A stretch of 25,250 nucleotides of DNA from Ophiothrix spiculata (Eukaryota > Echinodermata > Ophiuroidea > Amphilepidida > Ophiotrichidae), in the NCBI GenBank assembly GCA_000969725.1, contig JXSR01S015932.1; one strand, 5' to 3'. Under the pieces are notes generated by a model. That model was not told the origin of the DNA. It saw nothing but the letters and a program-made list of their open reading frames with translations, and searched no databases. Position numbers and translations under genes: made by a program. The first letter of the stretch is position 1. Every line of letters starts with the position of its first letter. This document shows, in pieces, positions 16,977 to 25,250 of this stretch.

Positions 16977-19700
16977 CTGCTTAATGTACCACTAATTACT
17001 ATAGCCTCGCCTCTATAGGCTGACTTGGCCGGAGACGGTAAAATATTTTCTTTCTTCTTCTTTGTCTTTTCTATTATCTTAGTTTCTTTTCAAATTTATT
17101 ATATAGTATCTACTTTTCAAACGACCAGCAGTTTTCATCCTAAATTCAAGCCACACTTTTTTACCAGATTGTGTTTAAAACTAACCTGATACCATTCAAG
17201 CTTAGCCACTATTAAAAATTGTGTTTTATATTACTTCCGGCTCTTCTATATCATATCCTCCCTATGATTTTTCATATATGGCTGGGTAACCAGAAAGAGT
17301 TGGAATATACCAGGGAATTTCAATATGCAGTTATAATGTTAATTATCATAGAGAAAGAAATGATATCAGGGTAGTTTTAAAACCCAAGGTTTACCATGTT
17401 TCCAGAGGTGTTTGGTCATGAATGTTTGAGATTTATTTAGCTGTACTCACTGGACTAGTGTTAACATAAATCCAGTGTTTTAAAGTGTTGCTTGCAAAAG
17501 TTTTTTTTTTTTTGTAGTTTTAAAAACAGGAAAAAAGGTTAAAGAAGTTAAAAACAAAGAAGAAAAATGAAAATGGCCATATTTTATTATTTCCAGACCC
17601 ATAAAGTAAAAATGTAAAAAAGAATAAAGCAAAAGGCCATATTTTTACCATCCCCAGAGCTGTCAGCCTTGAATCAAGGCTATAATTTTTATCGTTTGGA
17701 CTGTGTGGGTGTAGAAGAAGTGATAGGCAAAAATACATGAATTAATTTTTCAGATTTACAAAAAAGAGAAAGCTAAGAAAAAAGTTCACCCATCAAACCC
17801 ATGATGATGAAGTTGGCTTATAGCTCTTTTTGATTAATTGTTTACTGCATTACTGGCTTGTGATTTTTATGCAGCACCATATGGCTTTACAAACAATGTT
17901 AATGAATTATTCATGAAGAATGATGAATGATTCATATAAATCTAAATTAACATTATAATAATGATATAAAATAGTTTTTGGAACCTGATTGGGCTTGTTC
18001 AAAGGGATTGCCTCCACTTTTCATTCTCAAGGTCAAAGTTATGATTTTTTTTAGCGTATACGAATACTTGACTGGGATATGTTACAAATAGCAAACCGTT
18101 GGATTTTTGAAAAAATCAACAAAGTGTGACTTTTCTAGTTACTGTCATGGTCCGACAATACTACAACACAGTAGTCTATGGAGATTCTTATAAGGCTGAA
18201 AACTTTAAACTTAAAACTTTAAAACAAATGATTGGAATCAGATGAAAATGTCTGTATGCATTTTTTATGTTTCACTCTTCTTTTTAAAAGAGGTGAGGTT
18301 TCTGTCATGTTAGAAACATGAATTGCACCTTTAATAGTTTTGTTCAGAAAAAAAAAACCCTTTCCAAAACTGTTTACTACAGCCTGATTGCACTTGCAGT
18401 TTTGAAATAGTAGTTATTTTAAGGGGGAAATGGCTACGTACGATTTTTCTAACCAGATAACTCAGTAAAGAGGTGATGCAACTAACTTTTAACCATATGA
18501 CAACTTTTGGTGCACAAGTTTCAGATTATCAACTTGATTTAAAATCAACTTCATGCACAATCAATACCAAATAATGTTAATTCAAAAAGAAATAATCAAT
18601 TGAAATGTCCGGCTAGTCTTGTTATTATATATAAGCTGCATCACATGAGATTTGCAGGCGTATATATATTGGCCTGGTATTATGCAAATGCAGGATTTTA
18701 AGTAAAATGGACAAATTCATTTTTTTGAGTATGTAAGTTTTTTTTTATTTTATATGGTTAAAAAATAAAATGTCATTTAATTGAATGAGTTATTTCACCA
18801 GAATGGAATAATCCATCTGTGAGGCTGCCGATGAGATCAGACTTATTTATAGGAAATTCTGTAATTTTGTGTTTCATTTATTTTATAAATTTGATGTGTC
18901 ATGTTTAAAAGTGCAGTACAGTAAGCAATACTGAGAAAATGTAAACATTTGACAATAAATAGTTGCCTCATCATTTTAGTTGTAGATCAAAATACTAGTG
19001 TAAGTTCCCAAATGGCCATTCAATGTGACTATACGGGATCAGATATTAAGACATTTTCAACCATTATTAGATCTGACTAGTTACATAAAATAATTTCTTT
19101 AAAAAATGGAGGTGATATTTCATTGACAATAAATGGGTTTTAAACTTAAAGTACCAGTTTTTAAAAGTTACACTTGAATATGACAATCCTCCATACTACG
19201 TGAATCCACAAAAAAAAAACTGTGCACGGATTACAGATGACCTTGACAAGACTTTTATCAGTTTTTAAACTAGAAACACTGTTTTCACACCACTTTTTTC
19301 CGCCGGCTAAACAACTTAAAGTAGTTGAAGAATTGCAATTTTCTCCAATATTCCTCAAAATCATGGAATACTACTTGTATGTTATATTACTATAAACATG
19401 TACCATCGATTCAAGTAAAAAAAATACAGGTAAAAAAATAGTGGGAAGAATCTAGGCCAGTCCCTTTAACAGGTGATGTGTTACAAATTTGTTATTGTTA
19501 ATTTAACATGATTTTAATTATGCAAAGCAGCATTCTGGGCAGGCGGTGGCGGACACGATAAATAGCATCCACTAGATTTAGGGACGAGGGATTTCTAAAA
19601 CGCAAATTTAGGGTACGATTTACGTGTATTTCTATTGGGTCACGTGACTCACATATTGAAGAAAAAAATTCCAAAGATCATATTTTTACCTTTCCTCAAA
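16977..19700. other. Long non-coding AT-rich stretch
   Basis: No gene was found. A local 60-bp-period duplication around 17555-17660 repeats an AAAATGGCCATATTTT...CCAGA segment, and a small hairpin built on AATGTTAAT/ATTAACATT lies near 17897-17955. Small open frames at 17520-17738 and 19161-19364 look accidental; the first reflects the local duplication. The region may be intronic. Confidence 0.45.
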
Positions 19701-19737
19701 AAAATACAAAAGTGTTCTTATAGTAATCAACATAATT

Positions 19738-20010
19738 ATGTCATTCCAAATCCGCTGGGGTTCACGCGTGAACCCCACTTTTTATATATGTTATCATATT
19801 TTTTTACCGATTACGAAAATAATTTTCGTGATCATCCCGGAAGTAGTATTTTTCCACGAATCCCAACGGCTTCACGCCAGAGGCGGTATAGGACATGACG
19901 TAACCGAGGATCGGCTACGATACCATATACCGTCCGGCAACCAGCAACAGTTGCCACGACCACCCTCCTCTGATTCTGGGGTAGTATTGTCAGAAAGGTA
20001 TTACTACTGA
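19738..20010 (+). CDS. Possible terminal exon or gene remnant of unknown function
   Basis: An open frame of 90 codons runs to TGA at 20008-20010. Its last about 45 residues (GGIGHDVTEDRLRYHIPSGN, then QQQLPRPPSSDSGVVLSERY and two more tyrosines) look more protein-like than random AT-rich DNA, and base composition and CpG content rise at 19850-19990. A plausible splice acceptor, TTCTTATAG, ends at 19723. Against it: a second frame (19635-19898) overlaps it, residues 20-40 are low-complexity hydrophobic sequence, and no domain is recognised. It may be the last exon of a gene, a decayed transposon coding end, or chance. Confidence 0.2.
   Translation: MSFQIRWGSRVNPTFYICYHIFLPITKIIFVIIPEVVFFHESQRLHARGGIGHDVTEDRLRYHIPSGNQQQLPRPPSSDSGVVLSERYYY
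19756..19777. repeat. Perfect 22-bp palindrome
   Basis: GGGGTTCACGCGTGAACCCC, extended by T and A at the two ends, is identical to its own reverse complement with no loop. It contains an MluI-type ACGCGT core with two CpGs, unusual in this AT-rich setting. It may be a dimer-binding site or part of an element end. Confidence 0.7.
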
Positions 20011-20034
20011 CATTTCAATTTGTAATAATCCCGG

Positions 20035-20387
20035 TGGGGGGGGGCAGTCAACTTTGAAAGTGGTAGGTATGTCAGGCGCGAAGCGCCAAAATTTGGGGCA
20101 GGTGAACTGATTTTCTGTAAAAAAATGGACCTTTGAAACCAATTTTTTTTGGGTCTAGTGAACTGAAATTTTGGCCAAAAATAGCCTCCTTAACTGAAAA
20201 TTTTCGCATTTCCTGAGCAATTTATGCAGTTAGAGCTAAAATTTTGTAGTTTTCTAAAAAACGGGGTCAAAAGAGCTGAATCACGCTGAAAATGGGGATC
20301 TAGTGAGCGGCCTGGCAGCCTGAAAAGGGGGATCTTGACCGCCGGACATATATATCCTGCCCACATATGTGAGTGCCCCTCCCCAGG
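20035..20387. mobile_element. Miniature element with G/C-run termini, copy B
   Basis: In reverse complement this matches the element at 2292-2595. It begins TGGGGGGGGGCAGTCAACTT and ends GTGAGTGCCCCTCCCCAGG. A 13-bp direct repeat, GTAATAATCCCGG, lies at 20022-20034 and 20389-20401. That is longer than the 8-bp duplication of copy A, so the boundaries or the insertion target may be unusual. GGCGCGAAGCGCC within it is a short palindrome. No transposase is encoded. Confidence 0.7.
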
Positions 20388-20401
20388 GGTAATAATCCCG
20401 G

Positions 20402-22680
20402 GGTAATAATGCTCACTTTGATGAATGCCTGCCTATTCAGCTATCACATGGACATAAGTCATTAACTGGTCATAATTTTTGTTTCACACAAAGACATTGG
20501 TAGAACCATGCCAATTTGTATTCAACGTATTGTAACTCTAAATATATACACTTAAAACCTACAAAGTTATATATTGCTGGAAAGCTTATTTTCCGAGGAT
20601 TTCAGTTTTACCTAAATAAACCTAATTTTGAGGAATGGGTAAAAATTATACAGGGTGCAAAATAAAATAAAAGTGCATTTTGGTCAACCAATTTGGCACA
20701 ATGAGATTTTGTTGGGGAAATGTGTATCAAAATGACACAAACATCACTTGATGAATGTAGTGATGGCCTTCGATAAAATAATACATTTGGTGACCAATTT
20801 CATTGTGGTCAAAATACTGAGGATGGTTAAAATCTATGAAACGACTCATTAATTTTCGGGATATTTATATGTCATAATTTTTTTCCTGTATACACTACCT
20901 AAAAATTAATCACATAATTGGATTCCTCGTCAAATTTCCTTTTGAAAAATGTATAACTTTTACCAACTACGTCGACTCGGTCAAAAGATATGCCGTTTTA
21001 ACGTTTTTGAGTGTAAATGCATGTTTTGTATGGTAATGTATAGAGAAAATTACTCACATATAAACCATTAAGAAACAACAAAATTGGGATGATATGTAAA
21101 TATCTGATACATGTTTTAGCATTATACATATCTTATTTAGGTATATGCAAAAAATTATGATCCCATCGTTTTTATTTTTAACAATACATGCGTTTATAAA
21201 TCATAACTTTCTTACACTTTTGCATGTAATCCTATGCGCGCCTCCTCCACCGTCGCCTCCTCCACCCGATCCATCGTGTTCCCTAATTGCTTTTTTAAGT
21301 ATAACTTCATTTATTAAAATCATTGAAAGCTCACTTTTTACACATAAATAGAGTATAAATAGACCTTTCATATGATACCAAATTTTCCAAAATACGTAAA
21401 GAAGTTTTAGCAGAAATGCATGTTTTCTATCATTATTAGGGTAAATATGTAACAGATCCATGATATTTGATGGACCTATTTGTGACGCAACGCCACATAT
21501 CAAATTTTCAATCAATTTTCTTCATGATAGCATTGCATGTATGCATTTTTACAGCATTCTCATTATCTGCCATTGATTTATTTTCATCATCATATTTTGG
21601 TATTTGTGTGATTTCCTCAGTAATGTTAGGCCTTGTTTTGTCTGATTAAGTAAGCTTCTCCACCCACATGTTCAATTTGCACATGTCTCAAGATCACTAA
21701 GTAAACAACTGTTTAGGTTGCATGTACACTGTATCATCAGGAGCTTGTAAAATATAGTGCTTCTGGTTAAACCAACAGAGACTTTAAGACACACATATAA
21801 ATCTAATAAATAATTGCATCAAAAAACTTATACTAATCATTGCATTTTGGGGAACGTTGAATTCTTTCTGTGATTCAAAAGAAATTGGTCATTTGAATTT
21901 TCTTGGTACTTCATGTATATGATAGAGGACTGAGTTTACATATTCTTCCTGATTTAACACAAATTTGTACATTAATTTGACAATTAATATTTGTTGCATT
22001 TTTACCGTAATATTTATCAAAGGCCTATAGTTATACATTTAGTTAGAATAACTTACGTGCTTTATGAAATCAATATTGCCGTGACTTTTGTAGACAGTTG
22101 TTGGTCCAGGCAATTGACAATTAAACAATAAACCATTCAGTCTCTGTATTTATTATGCAGCATTACCGTTCACCTTATAACTGTACAAATCTGCACGTGC
22201 TTTAGGGTTTTTTTATAGGCCCTTCAATGCTTGTAGCACACAGCACCAGACGTTGAGTTAAAAAGAAATTCAATGCTCTCCAGAATATCACAAGCTCCTA
22301 TGTTTGGCATACAAATAACCAGCCAGAACCAGGCGATGCCTACGTGCAGTACTGCCTACATGCAATTGTGCATAGTTCTTGCTTATATGAGAAAAAGTAC
22401 TGACGGGGAATTCCATGTCGAAACGTGTCTGGACAAATTGAACACAAAAGGTATTGGTAATTTAAAAACAAAATCAAGGTTACAATCCTAGTTATCACAG
22501 ATGATGCCCACAGTTATTGATGACATTGACCTCCCCTCAACATTAATTACCTGCTTGAACAAAATTGGTGAATGTGTTCATGCTCTGCAAGATTGAAGTA
22601 ATATAATAATTGACCTTGTAAATAAGGGTACGATTATAGCTAAAAGGACATAGCTGTGCATACAGAGATATAGCCTATTT
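20402..22680. other. Non-coding, nothing firmly recognised
   Basis: AT-rich sequence with a short CCTCC/CACC-type microsatellite near 21240-21272. Frames at 21201-21515 (minus), 21467-21649 and 22273-22491 were read and show no domain, signal sequence or splice context; the GGGGD run in the first comes from the microsatellite. Confidence 0.45.
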
Positions 22681-22684
22681 AAAG

Positions 22685-22860
22685 CTATGGTCACAATAGG
22701 TCGTATGGCCCAGGTCGTACGACCGATTAACAATGTTTATTTATCCACTTCGTAAGCTTTCGTACGAGCGTCTTGCGGTGGTCTTACGAAAGAGTGTTTA
22801 CACATAATCAGCTTGCAAGGTCGCACACATTTCTGATTGTGTTCGTGCGATAGACTTGTG
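22685..22860. repeat. Possible decayed inverted-repeat element
   Basis: A GC-richer patch beginning GCTATGGTCACAATAGGTCG contains the palindrome GGTCGTACGACC and inverted CTTTCGTACGAG / GTCTTACGAAAG segments. The left edge resembles the tip of a small transposon, but no matching right end is present. Confidence 0.35.
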
Positions 22861-23106
22861 AATTTCCAATCAATAAAGTACAAGAATAAAGCATGGAAAA
22901 GGGGAGACAATACGAAATAGAGAAAAAACCAAAAAGAAAGTCTACTAAGAGAAGGTGTAGAATTAGAGAAAGAGAAAAGAGTAGGGGAAAGGTAATTTTA
23001 CGGCACAAAATACCGCCATTACAACAAACTCCTCGCTTATGGTGACATCATATTCAAATTCCCCTTGGCATGCTTGGCGCCACTATCACAAAGCATACTC
23101 ACACTT
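22861..23106. other. Non-coding spacer
   Basis: A purine-rich run (about 22890-22995) is followed by a mixed stretch. No gene was recognised; the minus-strand frame at 22808-23008 is low-complexity. Confidence 0.4.
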
Positions 23107-23190
23107 CGGACTAGCGAGCCGTCGGACTAGCAAGCCATCGGACTAGCGAGCTTTCGGACTAACGAGTTGTCGGACTGGTGAACTGTCCCC
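23107..23190 (+). repeat. Foldback motif, locus 3: five 16-bp tandem units
   Basis: Five consecutive units of exactly 16 bp (CGGACTAGCGAGCCGT, CGGACTAGCAAGCCAT, CGGACTAGCGAGCTTT, CGGACTAACGAGTTGT, CGGACTGGTGAACTGT) are followed by CCCC. The motif and the C-run end match the outer right arm at 13010-13060. No inverted left arm is seen nearby, so this is a solo arm or a separate array. Confidence 0.8.
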
Positions 23191-25004
23191 AATAATTCAT
23201 TCAAAACATTATTAAAGATATATTTCATATATTTGTCTCAAAATTATACCTACAACAGGGTTCATTCAGCATATGATTTGCTAAAATACTTTAATTTTAT
23301 ATACTTCATATTTTAGGCCAGATGATAAAAGAAACATGTTTCTTGCCCCTGCTCTCCTCCTTTGTGAATATTTTTCTAATTTCTTTTTATTTTGTGATAT
23401 TTTAATTGCATGTATAAATTACTCTTTTTAAAACGTTTTTCAGAAGTTAAACTTATTCTACAGCCTTGGTAAGTGTATAATAATCTTGGAAATAATCTTG
23501 TTCATTTGTGTATCATCTCTACCACCTGTACAAAATGACCCTCTTCAAGTCTATAAATTGATTGAGTCATAAAGAAATTGTATTTACACGGTCTTACTTT
23601 CAGTCTTTTCTATGTTACAGTAAACTTAATAAGAAGTTGTGATGACCCCTTTCACCCACTGACAACATTCAGAAGTTAGCATCAGATTGGTGATAAATGT
23701 TGAGGCAAATAATGTATTTAGATAAACAGACATGTTTCTTAATTGTCTTGACATTTTGAAATCTGTCATAACACAGGGGTTGGGCTCGCCGCTGAGTCAG
23801 TGGGAGGGGAGATCAGGGAAACGGCAGTAGTTCTACCCAGGATGACTTCAGTAATTGATGAAAACTAAATTTTTAATGTAATTAGAATGATTTAAAACAC
23901 AGCTTTGCCACATTGTTAACACATTGCATTCATACTTACTTTTTAGAGATCAGCCTTATCCCCAAGGTCAGCATGCAAAATTTAATTCGACTTTCTGTGT
24001 TTTTGAAAGAATGAATTATAATTGAATTATAGTTTTTGTCTTTTTGATGGAAAAAATGAAAATGTTTACAATATTTGTTAGCCAATGTTATTATCTAACA
24101 AATCACCAAATTTGTGGTTGAATATGAAAATACTTTGACCAAAAATAACTTTGTTGTTAAACATTAATCGCAGAAAATTATTGATAAAATATTTATTATT
24201 ATCATCTTATTCAATTGAGATCGATAGCATTAACACACTGCCAAATTACCGTGTTAATGGGACTTCTATTGTTGTTAAAAGTATACATCTGTTGATCTAG
24301 GCGACTGACAATATAAGTCAATCATTCAATCAATCTTTTGTATATCACAAGCATGGTGATAATCTTCGTACAGTCTCCATGTGATGATGACATATACAAA
24401 TGTTGTATGCGGTTTAATTGTAAGCTCCAAATTAAAGCCCTCTCATAAGTGGTGACTGCTCTGGTTTAGTTCAATGGAGAAAACATGAATTTGGTGATCC
24501 CAACTTTGTCAAAAGAAAATGAACAACAATAATCGTATTGTCATCAAATACCAATACCTGGAAATATTATTTTGCTTACTATTTGCATATGCTTAGATTG
24601 CCACTCTAACTGGAAGTTTTATCTAGTGTTGGCCATGTTTTCTAAAAAAATATTATAAAGAATATCTTAGCTAAGATAAGATTATTTTATCATTCTTGAT
24701 ATTGTACAGATTCAATGTTCAAGTTCAAGAACATGACATTTTTTGTGACATTTGTGCCCAGCCAAAAGAGTGGCCCTAATTACACTTAATGAATCTTTAT
24801 TTACAATTTCTGTAACACAACTGGTACAAATTGAGCACAACTGCAGCATAAGTTTTATACGTCTATTTAAGACAACATAAAACAAAGAGGAATTTTTGTA
24901 GGAGATTGCATTGTTAGTCAAGAGGAAGAGTTTAAACTTTTTTAAATTTTGAAATCTAAAGAATATTTATATCTGCCTTTAGGTACCAGCTCACAAATAT
25001 CAAG
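23191..25004. other. Non-coding, nothing recognised
   Basis: AT-rich sequence with no gene-like frame until the LINE fragment at the window end. A GC-richer patch lies at about 23775-23845. Confidence 0.45.
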
Positions 25005-25250
25005 TTATCTGCACTAATAAGCCTCTACTTCACTATGATTTTATCACATTTCAATTACGGGATAACTTCTTGGGCTAGTGCAAGTAATGCTGATAAAAAT
25101 AAACTTCACATAATTCAGAAAAGAGCTTTACGAGCTATAAGTCAGAGTGAATACAGAAGTCCTAGTAACCCACTTTTTATAAAATATAATCAACTTAAAG
25201 TTTTAGATCTTTGCAACATGCACATTGGCACCTTTATGTATAAATTAAGT
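25005..25250 (+). pseudogene. LINE reverse transcriptase C-terminal segment, partial
   Basis: An 82-codon open frame runs to the window edge. It contains SLYFTMILSHFNYGITSWAS, then NADKNKLHIIQKRALRAISQ, and then LFIKYNQLKVLDLCNM. The pattern L(Y)xxxIxSHxxYGIxxW followed by LxxIQKRALRxI and LxIxxLxxLxV is the conserved end of the reverse transcriptase in CR1/L2/jockey-type LINEs. The frame is intact over this span. It covers the region directly downstream of the one at 5679-5861, but that is a separate locus. The upstream CTGCCTTTAG is splice-acceptor-like, probably by chance. The remainder lies beyond the window. Confidence 0.75.

Noticed and set aside
21201..21515. 104-codon minus-strand frame with a glycine-rich run
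   Set aside because: The glycine run comes from a short CCTCC/CACC-type microsatellite, and the rest is unstructured AT-rich translation.
22273..22491. 72-codon frame with a moderately balanced composition
   Set aside because: It has no recognisable domain, no splice context and no supporting signals. Not strong enough to list as a gene.
23107..23190. CRISPR-like array
   Set aside because: The 16-bp units are directly adjacent with no spacers, and the window is plainly animal nuclear DNA.

Overview
This is an AT-rich, intron- and repeat-dominated piece of an animal nuclear genome, most likely a marine invertebrate and possibly an echinoderm or other non-vertebrate deuterostome. Reasons: the one convincing gene is a secreted/membrane leucine-rich-repeat (LRR) receptor with a splice acceptor ahead of it; there are reverse-transcriptase remnants of non-LTR (LINE-type) retrotransposons; and the window is crowded with small DNA transposons with terminal inverted repeats (TIRs). 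The taxon is an inference; no species-specific marker was seen.

Layout. 1-3180: non-coding DNA with a direct repeat (376-415 / 924-962), a possible tRNA-derived SINE scrap near 1140-1195, a TIR element (1733-1987) and a G/C-ended miniature element (2292-2595). 3183-3655: a foldback-type repeat, with tandem subunits in opposite orientations on either side of a short centre. 3752-5206 (minus): single-exon coding region of a 484-residue type I LRR protein, preceded by a 3' splice site at 5285/5284 and a 16-codon upstream ORF whose stop overlaps the start codon. 5679-6325: decayed LINE reverse-transcriptase segment and LINE-like 3' tail, split by a miniature element at 5916-6146. 8100-8500: hAT-type miniature element with clear target duplication. 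8682-9973: nested elements with CAGTGGCG termini. 10859-11963: intact 1.1-kb non-autonomous TIR transposon with perfect 28-bp TIRs and five internal copies of a GTAACGTAGCTCAC-like box. 12755-13060: second foldback-type locus. 13132-14194: truncated second copy of the 1.1-kb element, itself carrying a 71-bp insertion. 14195-19700: mostly unrecognised AT-rich DNA. 19738-20010: CpG-richer patch with a perfect 22-bp palindrome and two overlapping open frames, possibly a terminal exon. 20035-20387: inverted relative of the 2292-2595 element. 23107-23190: third locus of the foldback motif, five exact-length 16-bp units. 25005-25250: C-terminal reverse-transcriptase segment of a LINE running off the window end.

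Only the LRR gene is supported as a working host gene. It probably acts at the cell surface in recognition or adhesion. The mobile elements touch it directly: the nearest canonical poly(A) signal downstream of its stop lies inside the foldback repeat. The strongest candidate for something undescribed is the pair formed by the 1.1-kb box-bearing transposon and the foldback-type family, which share the 10.8-14.2 kb block.
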